NCBI GenBank assembly: GCA_049316905.1
Contig: JBMOJH010000002.1
Span: forward strand, 1-64,000
Source of the DNA: CAIPVR01 sp049316905
GTDB taxonomy: Bacteria > Actinomycetota > Acidimicrobiia > Acidimicrobiales > Microtrichaceae
DNA length: 64,000 nucleotides
Reading direction: 5' to 3'
In this document: piece by piece, positions 16,771 to 30,579 of the stretch
Position numbering within the stretch: position 1 is the first letter of the stretch
Layout of the letters: each line of letters begins with the position of its first letter
Program-made: the position numbers and the translations under genes
The notes under the pieces: generated by a model
The model's input: only the letters and a program-made list of their open reading frames with translations
What the model was told of the DNA's origin: nothing
Database searches by the model: none

Positions 16771-17739
16771 ATGCCGAACAGCACCCCGGACCGCAACCTC
16801 GCCATGGAACTCGTCCGCACCACCGAGGCCGCCGCGCTGGCCGCCTCGCGCTGGGTGGGCCGGGGCGACAAGGAGTCCGCCGACGGCGCCGCGGTGGACG
16901 CGATGCGCCTGATCCTGGGGACGGTGCGCATGACCGGCACGGTGATCATCGGCGAGGGCGAGAAGGACGAGGCGCCGATGCTCTACAACGGCGAGGTCGT
17001 GGGCGACGGCACGCCCCCGAACGTCGACATCGCCGTGGACCCGATCGACGGCACCACGCTCACCTCCAAGGGCCGCGGCGGCGCGGTGGCGGTGATCGCG
17101 GTCTCGGAGCAGGGCACGATGTTCGACCCCGGCCCGTGCGTCTACATGGAGAAGATCGCCGTCGGGCCGGAGGCCACCGGCGCCATCGACCTCAACGCCT
17201 CGGTGGGCGACAACCTCCGGGCCGTGGCCGCCGCCAAGGGCATCGACGTGACCGAGGTGACCGCGACGGTGCTCGACCGGCCCCGCCACGACGACATCGT
17301 CGCCGAGATCCGCTCGACGGGCGCCCGCATCCGCCTGATCGGCGACGGCGACGTGGCCGCGGCCATCGCCACCGCGTGGCCGGACTCCGGCGTGGACATC
17401 CTCTTCGGCATCGGCGGCACGCCCGAGGGCGTCATCGCGGCGGCGGCGCTCAAGTGCATGGGCGGCGAGCTGATCGGCCGGCTGTGGCCGCGTGACGACG
17501 AGGAGCGCCAGGCCGCGGTGGCCGCCGGCTACGACCTCGACCGGGTGCTGGGCACCGACGACCTGGTCGCCGGTGACAACTGCTTCTTCTCCGCGACCGG
17601 CATCACCGATGGCAACCTGCTCAAGGGCGTCCACTACGACCGCCTCGGGGCGACCACGCAGTCGCTCGTGATGCGATCCCGTTCGGGGACCGTCCGGGTG
17701 GTCGACGCCCGGCACCGCCCGGAGAAGCTGGAGGGCTAG
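16771..17739 (+). CDS. glpX: Class II fructose-1,6-bisphosphatase
   Basis: Hydrolyses fructose-1,6-bisphosphate to fructose-6-phosphate in gluconeogenesis. 322 residues, the usual GlpX length. Metal and substrate motifs are intact: [15 protein letters not shown] (~68-82) and [13 protein letters not shown] (~98-110). It is the form used by actinobacteria that lack class I enzyme. The TAG stop (17737-17739) overlaps the TAG of the converging MarR gene, the four bases CTAG serving both strands. Confidence 0.96.
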   Translation: MPNSTPDRNLAMELVRTTEAAALAASRWVGRGDKESADGAAVDAMRLILGTVRMTGTVIIGEGEKDEAPMLYNGEVVGDGTPPNVDIAVDPIDGTTLTSKGRGGAVAVIAVSEQGTMFDPGPCVYMEKIAVGPEATGAIDLNASVGDNLRAVAAAKGIDVTEVTATVLDRPRHDDIVAEIRSTGARIRLIGDGDVAAAIATAWPDSGVDILFGIGGTPEGVIAAAALKCMGGELIGRLWPRDDEERQAAVAAGYDLDRVLGTDDLVAGDNCFFSATGITDGNLLKGVHYDRLGATTQSLVMRSRSGTVRVVDARHRPEKLEG

Positions 17740-18209
17740 TCCCCCGAGTGCATCGGGGCCGCCCCGGCGGCGTCGAGCACCGTCAGCAGGATCCGCAGCA
17801 GCTCCTGCTGGTCCGACGGCGCGAGCGCCGACAGCCCTGGCACGCCGCGGTTGACCTCGTCCGCGAGGTCGGCCCGGAGGCGGCGCCCGTCGTCGGTGAG
17901 CGCGAGCAGCTTCACCCGCCGGTCCCCCTCACGGTGGTGGCGGGAGACCAGGCCCCGCTCCTCGAGGCGGTCCGCGATGCCGGTCACGTTGGACGGGTCG
18001 CAGTGGAGCTCGCCGGCGAGCTCGCGCATCGACAGCGCCTCCTCGGTACCGAGGCGGAACAGCGACACCGCCTGCTGGGGCGAGAGCGCGTGCTCGGCCG
18101 CCACCCGCTCGAGGTGCTCGCGCATCACGTTCATCACGCCGAGCAGCGCGCCGTGGAGGCGGGCCTCGATCGAGGGAACTCGGTCGCCGACCGTGGCGTG
18201 GTCCGTCAT
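17736..18209 (-). CDS. MarR-family transcriptional regulator
   Basis: 157 residues. Winged-helix core in ~35-110 ([64 protein letters not shown]), the classic MarR layout with the DxR wing. Divergent from the DrrAB-type exporter genes, 103 nt apart, so it most likely controls them in response to an exported compound. GGAGGATC precedes the ATG at 18209. Confidence 0.9.
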   Translation of the reverse strand: MTDHATVGDRVPSIEARLHGALLGVMNVMREHLERVAAEHALSPQQAVSLFRLGTEEALSMRELAGELHCDPSNVTGIADRLEERGLVSRHHREGDRRVKLLALTDDGRRLRADLADEVNRGVPGLSALAPSDQQELLRILLTVLDAAGAAPMHSGD

Positions 18210-18227
18210 GATCCTCCGGGTCCAACC

Positions 18228-18244
18228 GCGGGAGCCGCTCCCGC
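18228..18244. promoter_or_regulatory. Inverted repeat in the marR leader
   Basis: GCGGGAG and CTCCCGC are perfect complements around CCG. The site lies 19 nt upstream of the marR start. It could be an operator for autoregulation or an RNA hairpin in the leader. Confidence 0.38.
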
Positions 18245-18277
18245 GCCATCACGCAGCATACTCCGGTACATCGACGT

Positions 18278-18305
18278 TTGACAGACCCAAAGGTTGAGGT
18301 AGTCT
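18278..18305 (+). promoter_or_regulatory. Promoter of the DrrAB-type exporter, predicted leaderless
   Basis: TTGACA (18278-18283) and TAGTCT (18300-18305) are separated by 16 nt. The -10 ends 7 nt before the ATG at 18313, so the transcript would start at the start codon. TTTG/CAAA half-sites (18277-18280 and 18287-18291 region) overlap the promoter and may be part of the MarR site. Confidence 0.6.
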
Positions 18306-18312
18306 ACTTTCC

Positions 18313-19356
18313 ATGTCCCCCATCATCGAGGTCGACGACCTCCGCAAGGACTTCGGGTCCACCCGGGCACTCGACGGAGTGAGCCTGCAGGTCGAACAGG
18401 GCACGGTCCTCGGCCTCCTCGGCCCGAACGGCGCCGGCAAGACCACCACCGTGCGCGTGCTCGCCACCCTGCTCGCCCCGTCGGGCGGCACCGCCCGCGT
18501 GGCGGGCTTCGACGTCCGGTCCCAGCCCGACAAGGTCCGCTCCATCATCGGGCTCACCGGCCAGTACGCCGCGGTCGACGAGAAGCTCACCGGCCACGAG
18601 AACCTCTGGATGGTGGGCCGCCTGCTCGGCATGTCCAAGCGCCAGGCCCACGAGCGGGCGGAGCACCTGCTCGAGCGGTTCCGCCTGAGCGACGCCGGCG
18701 ACCGCCAGGTGCGCACCTACTCCGGTGGCATGCGCCGCCGCGTGGACCTCGCGGTCAGCCTCGTCGGCCGCCCCAGCGTCCTGTTCCTCGACGAGCCCAC
18801 CACCGGCCTCGACCCGGTGAGCCGCCTCGAGCTGTGGGAGGTGGCACGCGAGCTGGTCGCCGACGGCACCACCGTGCTCCTCACCACGCAGTACCTCGAG
18901 GAGGCCGACGAGCTCGCGGACCGGATCGTGGTGATCGACCGCGGGAAGGTGATCGCCGAGGGCACCGCGGACGAGCTGAAGGACCGCACCGGCGGGCGCA
19001 CGCTCGAGATCGTGGTGGCCCGCCGGGACCAGGTGGACACCGCGCACCACGTGCTGTGCGGGCTCGCCCCTCCCGAGGGCGTGCGCACCGACACCACCAC
19101 CCGCACCGTGACCATGCCGGTCGACCACGACACGGCGCTCGCCGCCGAGGCGATCTCCTCGCTCACCGCGGCGGAGGTCGAGATCGAGGACTTCCACCTG
19201 AACCGGCCGAGCCTCGACGACGTCTTCCTCGCCCTCACCGGCCACGAGGCCGAGACCGGCGAGCACCAGGACGGCGGCGACACGCCCGACCGCCGCTTCC
19301 ACGGCCCGCTCCCCGGCGGGGCCGACGAGCTCCTGACCGACCGAAAGGCCCGATGA
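18313..19356 (+). CDS. DrrA-type ABC transporter ATP-binding protein
   Basis: 347 residues; daunorubicin-resistance-type ATPase. Walker A GPNGAGKTTT (~36), Q-loop TGQYAAVD, signature YSGGM, Walker B VLFLDEPTTGLD, switch His replaced by Gln in LLTTQYLEEAD, as usual for DrrA. The C-terminal ~100 residues are the family's regulatory extension (NRPSLDDVFLALTGHEAE). It powers the permease encoded 1 nt downstream, for export of a drug or lipid. No Shine-Dalgarno; the start agrees with a leaderless promoter. Confidence 0.92.
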   Translation: MSPIIEVDDLRKDFGSTRALDGVSLQVEQGTVLGLLGPNGAGKTTTVRVLATLLAPSGGTARVAGFDVRSQPDKVRSIIGLTGQYAAVDEKLTGHENLWMVGRLLGMSKRQAHERAEHLLERFRLSDAGDRQVRTYSGGMRRRVDLAVSLVGRPSVLFLDEPTTGLDPVSRLELWEVARELVADGTTVLLTTQYLEEADELADRIVVIDRGKVIAEGTADELKDRTGGRTLEIVVARRDQVDTAHHVLCGLAPPEGVRTDTTTRTVTMPVDHDTALAAEAISSLTAAEVEIEDFHLNRPSLDDVFLALTGHEAETGEHQDGGDTPDRRFHGPLPGGADELLTDRKAR

Positions 19357-19357
19357 G

Positions 19358-20191
19358 ATGACCAGCGTCCCGCTCGACGACCTGGCCCCCGCGGCCACCC
19401 ACGACTACCGGCGCCCCCGCGGTCTCAACGCGATGTTCCACGACGGGGCGATCCTCACGTGGCGCAACCTCGTGTCGCTCCCGCGCACCCCGGAGCTGGT
19501 GCTCTTCACGCTGATCCAGCCCGTGATGTTCGTGGTGCTGTTCAACTACGTGTTCGGCGGCTCGATCGGCCAGAGCCTGCCGCCGGGCATCAGCTACGCG
19601 CAGTTCCTGATCCCCGGGATCATGGTGCAGACCATCGTGTTCGGCACCTCCGCCACCTCGGTCGGCCTGGCCGAGGACCTGCAGAAGGGCCTGGTGGACC
19701 GGTTCCGCTCGCTCCCGATCGCCCGGTCGGCGGTGCTCAGCGGCCGCATCGTGGCCGACACGGTGCGCCTCACGATGGTGGCCGTGGTCCTGATCATCGT
19801 CGGCTACATCGTGGGCTTCCGCTTCGAGGGCGGGCTCTTCTGGGGTGCGGTGATGATCGGCTTCTCCGTGGCCTTCGGGTTCGCGATGAGCTGGATCATG
19901 GCGAACATCGGCATGCGGGTGAAGGACCCGGAGACGGCCAACACCGCCGGGTTCGTCTGGTTGTTCCCGCTCACGTTCCTGAGCTCGGTGTTCGTGCCGG
20001 TCGCCACGATGCCCGGGTGGCTCCAGCCGATCGCCCGCAACAACCCGGTGACCCTGGTGGCCAACCTGCTCCGCGAGCTGTCGATCATCGGTCGGCCCGC
20101 GGCCGGCACCGTGCTGCCCGTGGTGCTGTGGATCGTCGGCCTCACCGCGGTGTTCGCGCCGCTGGCGGTGAACCGCTACCGCAAGGTCTGA
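19358..20191 (+). CDS. DrrB-type ABC-2 permease
   Basis: 277 residues, six predicted membrane spans, ABC2_membrane family. Motifs typical of DrrB: RNLVSLPRTPELVLFTLIQPVMFVVLFNYVFGG near residues 30-65 and VDRFRSLPIARSAVLSGR on the cytoplasmic loop. Pairs with the ATPase just upstream (TGAGATG junction). Export substrate unknown; the MarR neighbour suggests a toxic or aromatic compound. Confidence 0.92.
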   Translation: MTSVPLDDLAPAATHDYRRPRGLNAMFHDGAILTWRNLVSLPRTPELVLFTLIQPVMFVVLFNYVFGGSIGQSLPPGISYAQFLIPGIMVQTIVFGTSATSVGLAEDLQKGLVDRFRSLPIARSAVLSGRIVADTVRLTMVAVVLIIVGYIVGFRFEGGLFWGAVMIGFSVAFGFAMSWIMANIGMRVKDPETANTAGFVWLFPLTFLSSVFVPVATMPGWLQPIARNNPVTLVANLLRELSIIGRPAAGTVLPVVLWIVGLTAVFAPLAVNRYRKV

Positions 20192-20200
20192 GCCCGGCGG

Positions 20201-20226
20201 ACCGTGCCGGCCGCGGCCGGCACGGT
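20201..20226. terminator. Perfect 26-bp palindrome between convergent DrrB and SDR genes
   Basis: Positions 20201-20213 and 20214-20226 are exact reverse complements. The last base is the first base of the SDR stop codon (20226-20228). Probable bidirectional terminator without T-tract. Confidence 0.72.
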
Positions 20227-21035
20227 CACCACGCCACGTCCTGGGCGCGGCCCATGATGCGGCGCTTCAGGAACGGTGGCACCGGGGCCGTCGCCGCGGT
20301 CAGCACCTGGTAGCGCCGGGCGGGCACCACCCGGGCCTTCCCGGCCCAGGCGCCGTCGAGCGACCCGCGCGCCACCTCCTCGGCGGTGAGCCACGCGAAG
20401 CCCGGCAGGCCCTCCTGGCCCTCCCACGCGGAGCGCTCCTGGAACTCGGTGCGGGTGAACCCGGGCAGCGACGTGGTCAGGTGCACGCCGGTGCCGCGCA
20501 GCTCCTCGTGCACCGCGTCGCCGAACGAGCACACGAACGCCTTCGTGGCGCCGTAGGTCGCGCTGCCGGGGATGGGGTACAGGCCACCGATGCTCGCCAC
20601 GTTGAGCACGTGACCGGAGCCGCGGGCGACCATCGGGCCGAGCGCGGCGTGGGTGAGGCGGAGCAGGGCCAGCGCGTTCACCTGCACCTCCTGCTCCTCG
20701 CGATCGACCGACATCTCGTGGAAGGTGCCGTTCGTGCCGAACCCCGCGTTGTTCACCAGCAGGTCGATCGGACGGCCGGGGTCGTCCAGGCGGCGCTCGA
20801 CGTCGTGACGGGCGACCGGGGCGCCGAGGTCCGCGGGCAGCACCTCCACCGACACGCCGTGCGCCGCGGTCAGCTCCCCCGCCAGACGCTCGAGACGCGC
20901 CGCGTCGCGCGCCACCACCACCAGGTCCGTGCCCTCGGCCGCGAGGCACCGGGCCAGCGCGTCCCCGATCCCGCTCGAGGCACCGGTGACCAGCGCGCTC
21001 CCCCACCGTCGTGTGCGCCCGTTCCCGTCCGCCAT
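20226..21035 (-). CDS. Short-chain dehydrogenase/reductase
   Basis: 269 residues, classical SDR. Cofactor motif TGASSGIG (~18-25), NNAG (~94-97), catalytic Ser in NVASIGGLYPIPGSATYGATK with Tyr and Lys of YGATK. Acidic/basic residues after beta-2 (VVVARDAARL) suggest NADP(H). The PGFTRTEF region and C-terminal tail resemble lipid or ketone reductases of mycobacteria. Substrate not deducible. ATG 21035 lies 9 nt from the next gene's stop. Confidence 0.88.
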   Translation of the reverse strand: MADGNGRTRRWGSALVTGASSGIGDALARCLAAEGTDLVVVARDAARLERLAGELTAAHGVSVEVLPADLGAPVARHDVERRLDDPGRPIDLLVNNAGFGTNGTFHEMSVDREEQEVQVNALALLRLTHAALGPMVARGSGHVLNVASIGGLYPIPGSATYGATKAFVCSFGDAVHEELRGTGVHLTTSLPGFTRTEFQERSAWEGQEGLPGFAWLTAEEVARGSLDGAWAGKARVVPARRYQVLTAATAPVPPFLKRRIMGRAQDVAW

Positions 21036-21044
21036 GGCCGGAAG

Positions 21045-22052
21045 CTACCCCGTGCCCCACAGTCCGCGGACGTGCACGCCCCCAGCGGCCCGGAACCCGT
21101 GGCGCTCGAGAAACTCCACCGCCCCGCCGGCCGCCGCCTCCCCCGCCCCGTCGTCGGGGTCGGCCAGGACCAGGCCCGCGCCGAGCTCGGCCGCTGCGCT
21201 GCACCACCGGCCCAGGACCTGTGCCCCCACCCCGAGGCCGCGCTCCGACGGCTCGACCACGAGATGGACCAGCCGGGCGACCGGACCCCGAAGCGTGACG
21301 CCGTCGGGCGGACCGAGCAGCTCGCCGACCGCGGCACCCACCAGGTCGCCGTCGGCCGCCGAGCCGTCGCGTCGGCGGGCCCCGACCACGAGCGGGCGCA
21401 CCCCCGGATCGGGCACCGCCACCTCGGCGGGGCGGGGCCGGCCGAGGAGGTCGGCCACCTCGGGCGTCACGACCGAGCCGGCCCGCAGGGCCAGCTCGAG
21501 ACCGCCGCGCCCCACCACGGCCGGGCCGCCGAGCGGTTCCTCCGCCACCGGAACCCACACCGGCGGCCGGTCCTCACGCGCGAGGTGTTCGAGCAGCACG
21601 ACCGCGTCGACGTCCCACGCGAGCTCCACGGACCGCAGCGCGGCGAGACACGCGTCCACACGGTCGTGCTCCACCCGGGGGTCGAGGGTCACGTGGGGCA
21701 CGAAGGGCCGCGGGTCCGGCCGGCCGAGGGGGTCCGCGGACAGCGCCTCGCGCAGCGCGCCGAGGGCTGGCAGGTCACCGCCGACCGCCAGGTGCACGGT
21801 GGGCGTGGCCGGGGCGAAGCTCGCTGCCGGGCCCAGCACCAGACGGAACGGCCGGGCCGGCCGCGCCGCCGCGGCGAGCAGCTCGAGGACCGCGGGCACG
21901 TCGTCGACACCGACGTTCACCGGCGGGACGAGCGTGAGGTGCGGCGGGATCCGCCGCAGCTGGCCGGAACCGACGGCCCGGCGCAGGGTGTCGACCTCGG
22001 CGGCCACCGCGGGGGGCGGCACCAGGGCGACGGCGACGCGACGTCGGGGCAC
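21045..22052 (-). CDS. Fusion of a 2H phosphoesterase (LigT-like) and a GNAT acetyltransferase domain
   Basis: 335 residues. N-terminal ~175 residues carry two HxTx motifs, HLTL (~38-41) and HVTL (~120-123), the catalytic pairs of the 2H/LigT superfamily, which act on 2'-5' or cyclic phosphodiesters. The C-terminal ~150 residues include VHLVVEPSERGLGVGAQVLGRW, a GNAT acetyl-CoA-binding signature. Both halves look intact. GTG 22052 start. It lies 29 nt downstream of atpC's stop region on the same strand but is not part of known ATP synthase operons. Confidence 0.74.
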   Translation of the reverse strand: MPRRRVAVALVPPPAVAAEVDTLRRAVGSGQLRRIPPHLTLVPPVNVGVDDVPAVLELLAAAARPARPFRLVLGPAASFAPATPTVHLAVGGDLPALGALREALSADPLGRPDPRPFVPHVTLDPRVEHDRVDACLAALRSVELAWDVDAVVLLEHLAREDRPPVWVPVAEEPLGGPAVVGRGGLELALRAGSVVTPEVADLLGRPRPAEVAVPDPGVRPLVVGARRRDGSAADGDLVGAAVGELLGPPDGVTLRGPVARLVHLVVEPSERGLGVGAQVLGRWCSAAAELGAGLVLADPDDGAGEAAAGGAVEFLERHGFRAAGGVHVRGLWGTG

Positions 22053-22081
22053 GGCCGGACGTTACCGCCCGGGTGGGAACC

Positions 22082-22494
22082 TCAGACGGTGGCGCCGGCG
22101 ACGGAGAGCCGCACCTCGGCCCGGACCAGGGCGGCCTTCGCCTCCGGGTCGTCGGGGTCGGTGCGCAGCGCCTCCTCGGCGCGGTCCTTCGCGGAACGGG
22201 CCCGGTCCGCGTCGATGGTGTCGGCGAGTTCGGCGACGTCGGACAGGATCGTCACCCGGGTGGTGCCGTCCTCCTCGGGGGGCGACACCTCCACGAATCC
22301 CTGGTGGACCGCGATGGTGACCTCGCCGCCGTCGGAGAGCTGCACCCGCACGGGGTGCGTGGCCAGCACGCCGATGAACGGCACGTGACCGGGCAGGAAG
22401 GCGATGTCGCCGGTGGTGGTCCGGCAGATGACCATCTTCGCCTCGCCCGAGTAGGCGATGCGCTCCGGGGAGACGAGCTCGACGAGCAGCGGCA

Positions 22495-22495
<1 letters not shown>
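22082..22495 (-). CDS. atpC: ATP synthase F1 epsilon subunit
   Basis: 137 residues. N-terminal beta-sandwich (LLVELVSPERIAYSGEAKMV, GHVPFIGVLATHPVRV) and a C-terminal helical hairpin rich in Ala/Asp/Arg. It links F1 to the c-ring and can inhibit hydrolysis. The ATG overlaps the atpD stop (TGATG), so translation is coupled. Last gene of the operon. Confidence 0.94.
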
Positions 22496-24955
<2,460 letters not shown>

Positions 24956-24986
24956 GCGTGCTCCCTACGACCCGTCCGTGCGTCCG

Positions 24987-26615
24987 TCAGGCCCCGTCAC
25001 CGTCACGGGTCACGTCCTCCTCGGGGAGGTGGACGTCGGACCGCGCGATGGTGGCGTCGGCATCGCCCTGTGCCTCCGGCGCCGGCGCGTCGCCGCCGGT
25101 GGAGGTGGGCACGAACTGCTCGGCGAAGGCCTTGATGGCGCCTTCGAAGGCGTCCTCGTCGGCGATCTTGCCCGTGTCCTTGATGTCGCTCAGCAGGCCG
25201 CCGTGGCGGGTGCGGAACCACTCGAGCAGGCCGGCCTGGAACGAGGCGACGTCCTCGATGCCGATGTCGTCGAGGTAGCCGCGGGTGCCGGCGTAGATCA
25301 CCACGCACTGCTCCTCCACCGGCATCGGGGAGTTGATGCCCTGCTTGAGGAGTTCGGTCAGGCGGTAGCCACGCTCGAGCTGGGCCTTCGACACGGCGTC
25401 GAGGTCGGAACCGAAGGCCGCGAAGGCCTCGAGCTCACGGAACTGCTGCAGGTCGGACTTCAGCGTGCCCACCGCGGTCTTCATGGCCTTGATCTGGGCG
25501 GCGGAGCCCACGCGGGACACCGAGATGCCCACGTCCACCGCAGGCCGCACGCCGGACTTGAAGAGGTCGTCCTGCAGGAAGATCTGGCCGTCGGTGATCG
25601 AGATCACGTTGGTGGGGATGTAGGCCGACACGTCGCCGGCCTTGGTCTCGATGACCGGCAGGGCGGTCAGCGAGCCGGCGCCGCGCTCGTCGGAGAGCTT
25701 GGCGGCCCGCTCGAGCAGCCGGGAGTGCAGGTAGAACACGTCGCCCGGGTAGGCCTCGCGCCCCGGCGGGCGGCGCAGCAGCAGCGACACCTGGCGGTAG
25801 GCCTCGGCCTGCTTCGACAGGTCGTCGTACACCACGAGGGCGGCCTCGCCGTTCTCCATCCAGTGCTGGCCCATGGCGCAGCCGGCGTAGGGGGCGAGGT
25901 ACTTGAACGGTGCCGGGTCGGAGGCGGGGGCGACCACCACGACCGTGTACTCGAGGGCGCCGCGCTCAGCGAGGGTGGCCACCGTCTGGGCAACGGTCGA
26001 GGCCTTCTGACCGATCGCCACGTAGATGCACTTCACGCCCAGGCCGCGCTGGTTCAGGATCGTGTCGATCGCGATCGTGGTCTTGCCGGTCTTGCGGTCA
26101 CCGATGATGAGCTCGCGCTGGCCCCGGCCGACAGGGATGAGCGAGTCGATCGCCTTGATGCCGGTCTGCATCGGCTCGCCCACGGGCTGGCGGCCCATGA
26201 TGCCGGGCGCCTGGATCTCCATGCGGCGGGGCTCGACGTTGCTGAGCGGGCCCTTGCCGTCGATCGGCTCGCCGAGGGTGTTCACCACTCGGCCGAGCAC
26301 GCCGTCACCGACGGGGACGGAGAGGATCTGGCCGGTGGCCCGGACCGTCTGGCCCTCCTCCACGGTGTCGACCTCGCCGAGCACCACGGCGCCGATCGAG
26401 TCCTCGTCGAGGTTGAGCGCCAGGCCGAGCAGGCCGGACTCGAACTCGAGCAACTCGTTCACCGCGGCGTCGGGCAGGCCGGAGACACGGGCGATGCCGT
26501 CGCCCACCTCCACCACGCGGCCGACCTGGGTCAGCTCGACGTCGGGGGTGAAGCCGTCGAGGTTCTTCTTGATGGCGGCCGTGATGTCGGCGGTGTTGAT
26601 GGTGAGCTCAGCCAT
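24987..26615 (-). CDS. atpA: ATP synthase F1 alpha subunit
   Basis: 542 residues. Non-catalytic nucleotide site GDRKTGKTT (~170), followed by typical [24 protein letters not shown] and [28 protein letters not shown]. The N-terminal helix ([17 protein letters not shown]) that binds delta is present. The acidic C-terminal tail (~30 residues) is longer than in E. coli, as in other actinobacteria. Confidence 0.98.
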   Translation of the reverse strand: MAELTINTADITAAIKKNLDGFTPDVELTQVGRVVEVGDGIARVSGLPDAAVNELLEFESGLLGLALNLDEDSIGAVVLGEVDTVEEGQTVRATGQILSVPVGDGVLGRVVNTLGEPIDGKGPLSNVEPRRMEIQAPGIMGRQPVGEPMQTGIKAIDSLIPVGRGQRELIIGDRKTGKTTIAIDTILNQRGLGVKCIYVAIGQKASTVAQTVATLAERGALEYTVVVVAPASDPAPFKYLAPYAGCAMGQHWMENGEAALVVYDDLSKQAEAYRQVSLLLRRPPGREAYPGDVFYLHSRLLERAAKLSDERGAGSLTALPVIETKAGDVSAYIPTNVISITDGQIFLQDDLFKSGVRPAVDVGISVSRVGSAAQIKAMKTAVGTLKSDLQQFRELEAFAAFGSDLDAVSKAQLERGYRLTELLKQGINSPMPVEEQCVVIYAGTRGYLDDIGIEDVASFQAGLLEWFRTRHGGLLSDIKDTGKIADEDAFEGAIKAFAEQFVPTSTGGDAPAPEAQGDADATIARSDVHLPEEDVTRDGDGA

Positions 26616-26678
26616 GGTGCGTGGTTCCTGTGGTCCTGGTGAGGGTGTGGACGGGTTCGGGTGACGCGGGGTGCCGCG

Positions 26679-27206
26679 TCAGAAGGCCTCTCGGAGCTGG
26701 TTCAGACGGGTGCGGACCGAGCCGTCGAGCACGGAGTCGCCGATGGTGGTGACGATCCCGCCCATCACGGTGGGGTCCACGATGTTGCGCACGGTGATCG
26801 CGCGGTTGGTGCGGGCCGAGAGCGCCTCGGTGAGCTGGCGCAGCTGCTCGTCGGAGAGCGCCACGGCGCTGCGGACCTCGGCGACGGTCTCACCGGCCGA
26901 GGCGGCGGAGCGCTGCACGAGCTGCTCGGCGATCTGGGGCAGGTCCGTGATGCGGCCGGCGGACACCAGCAGCGACACGAACGACACCGTGGTGCGCGTG
27001 GCCCGCCCGTCGAGGAGGTCCTCCACGATCTGGGCCCGCCGCTCCACGGGGAGGTGGGGGTCGGTCAGGGTGGACCGGAGCTCGTCGTTGGTCTCCAGCA
27101 CGCGGCCGAGGCGGAACAGCTCGTCCTGGACCTCGGACAGGTTGCCCTCGGCCGCGGCGATGCCCAGTGCGGCGTCGGCGTAGGCGTTGACTCGGTTGTC
27201 GCTCAT
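26679..27206 (-). CDS. atpH: ATP synthase F1 delta subunit
   Basis: 175 residues, a normal stand-alone delta. N-terminal helical domain (NAYADAALGIAAAEGNL) and C-terminal motif VDPTVMGGIVTTIGDSVLDGSVRTRLNQLREAF. It is not the long b-delta fusion of mycobacteria. ATG 27206; 34 nt after the atpF stop. Confidence 0.94.
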   Translation of the reverse strand: MSDNRVNAYADAALGIAAAEGNLSEVQDELFRLGRVLETNDELRSTLTDPHLPVERRAQIVEDLLDGRATRTTVSFVSLLVSAGRITDLPQIAEQLVQRSAASAGETVAEVRSAVALSDEQLRQLTEALSARTNRAITVRNIVDPTVMGGIVTTIGDSVLDGSVRTRLNQLREAF

Positions 27207-27240
27207 TGGGTGTCTCGCTCGTCAGGTCTCGTGCCGGCGG

Positions 27241-27774
27241 TCAGTTCTGGCTGCCGACCTGGCGGATGTAGTCGTCGATCAGGCGCTGCTGGGTGCCGTC
27301 GTCGAGGCTCTCGGCCACGACCTCCTCGGTGGCGCCGAGCGCCAGGCGGGAGAGCTCGCCGGAGAGGTCGGCCTGGGCCTGGTTCCGGGTGACGGTCAGG
27401 TCGACCGCGGCCCGCTCCCGCAGCTGCGCGATGTCGCCGTCGACGCGGGAGGCGATGTCGCCGCGCAGCCGGTCGGCGGACTGCCGGGCCTCTTCGATGA
27501 TGCGGGCGGCCTCGGCGTCGGAGTCGGCCAGCGCGGCCTTGATCCGGTCCCGCTCGGCCTCCGCCGCGGTGCGGGCGTCCTCGGCCTCGGACAGCTCGCC
27601 GGCGATCCGATCCGTACGGCCCTTCAGCCCCTCGGCGACGGGCTTGCGGGCGAACTTCCAGAGGAGGACGGCGACGATGAGGAAGGCCAGGGTGCCCCAG
27701 ATGACCTCGTTGAAGTCGCCGGGCAGCCACTTGCTGTTGGGGGCCTCGGAGGCGAGGAGGGTGAGCGCGTTCAT
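27241..27774 (-). CDS. atpF: ATP synthase Fo b subunit (second of two b-type genes)
   Basis: 177 residues. One membrane span (~22-42, VIWGTLAFLIVAVLLWKFARKPV) and a long charged coiled coil (AEAERDRIKAALADSDAEAARIIEEARQ). Peripheral stalk subunit linking Fo to delta. Because a second b-like gene lies 16 nt upstream, the stalk is probably a b/b' heterodimer; this copy, adjacent to atpH, is taken as b. Confidence 0.93.
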   Translation of the reverse strand: MNALTLLASEAPNSKWLPGDFNEVIWGTLAFLIVAVLLWKFARKPVAEGLKGRTDRIAGELSEAEDARTAAEAERDRIKAALADSDAEAARIIEEARQSADRLRGDIASRVDGDIAQLRERAAVDLTVTRNQAQADLSGELSRLALGATEEVVAESLDDGTQQRLIDDYIRQVGSQN

Positions 27775-27790
27775 GCTGTGGTGCTCCTGG

Positions 27791-28336
27791 TCAGCGCCCG
27801 CCGGCGCGGTTCACGTAGTCGTCGACGGTGGACCGGTGACGCTCGGCGTCGACCGGCGCCTGCACCACCTTCGAGGCCGCGGTCACCGCGAGGTCGGTGA
27901 CGTCACCGCGGATGCGGCCGAGGGCGTCGGCCCGGGCCTGCTCCAGCTCGGCCATCGAGGCCTGGCGTTCGGCCGCGATCTCGGTCTCGACCGCGGCCAC
28001 CTGGCGGCCCCGCTCGGCCTCGGCCTCGGCGCGGGCCTCCTCGACGATCCGTGCGGCCTCGGCTCGGGCCTCGGCCAGGGTCGCCTCGTAGTCGCGGCGC
28101 ACCTGCTCGGCCGCCTCCTCGGCGGCCGCGGCGGCCTCACGGTCGGCCTGCACCTTCTGCTCCCGCTCGGCCCGGACCCGCAGCAGCGGGGGCAGGCACA
28201 CGTAGCGCATCAGGATCCAGAGCAGGAAGAAGAACGTCGCGCCCCAGATGATCTCCCCGATCGTGTCGGGGACCACCGGGTTGACGGTCGCCTTCTCACC
28301 GCCCTCGGCGGCCAGCAGACTCACCAGAGCCAGCAT
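27791..28336 (-). CDS. ATP synthase Fo b' subunit (first of two b-type genes)
   Basis: 181 residues. N-terminal membrane span after IGEIIWGATFFFLLWILMRYV, then an Ala/Glu/Arg-rich coiled coil to residue ~150. Overall design as in atpF but with low identity. Its position straight after the c-subunit gene is that of b' in cyanobacteria and other b/b' operons. A 115-nt gap with GC-rich inverted repeats separates it from atpE. Confidence 0.9.
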   Translation of the reverse strand: MLALVSLLAAEGGEKATVNPVVPDTIGEIIWGATFFFLLWILMRYVCLPPLLRVRAEREQKVQADREAAAAAEEAAEQVRRDYEATLAEARAEAARIVEEARAEAEAERGRQVAAVETEIAAERQASMAELEQARADALGRIRGDVTDLAVTAASKVVQAPVDAERHRSTVDDYVNRAGGR

Positions 28337-28451
28337 GGGTTACTCCTCGGTCCTCCGCCCGTGGGCGGGGTCTCGGTCGACGGGTTGGGTCAGACCGGGC
28401 GGCCACGTGCCACCCGGAGCATGGACGGGCCGGGGCCCGCCGTTCGTCGGA

Positions 28452-30504
<2,053 letters not shown>

Positions 30505-30561
30505 CGGTCGAAGGGTGTTTCCGGGAGGCGGGGCGGCGACCGGACGGCGGCCACCACGCGC

Positions 30562-30579
30562 TTGTGAAACCTTTCGCAA
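30562..30579. promoter_or_regulatory. Rex-type operator at the atp operon promoter
   Basis: TTGTGAA-ACCT-TTCGCAA fits the actinobacterial Rex operator TTGTGAA-N4-TTCACAA at 13 of 14 arm positions. It overlaps the predicted -10 and start of transcription, a repressing position. Rex senses NADH/NAD+ and is known to control atp genes in Streptomyces. No rex gene lies in the window. Confidence 0.6.

Noticed and set aside
18313..20191. DrrAB exporter as part of an antibiotic gene cluster
   Set aside because: No biosynthetic genes (PKS, NRPS, terpene) around; more likely a stand-alone export pair.
28337..28451. GC-rich inverted repeats between atpE and the b' gene as a terminator
   Set aside because: They lie inside one operon, with short stems in GC-rich DNA; processing or mild attenuation is possible but unsupported.
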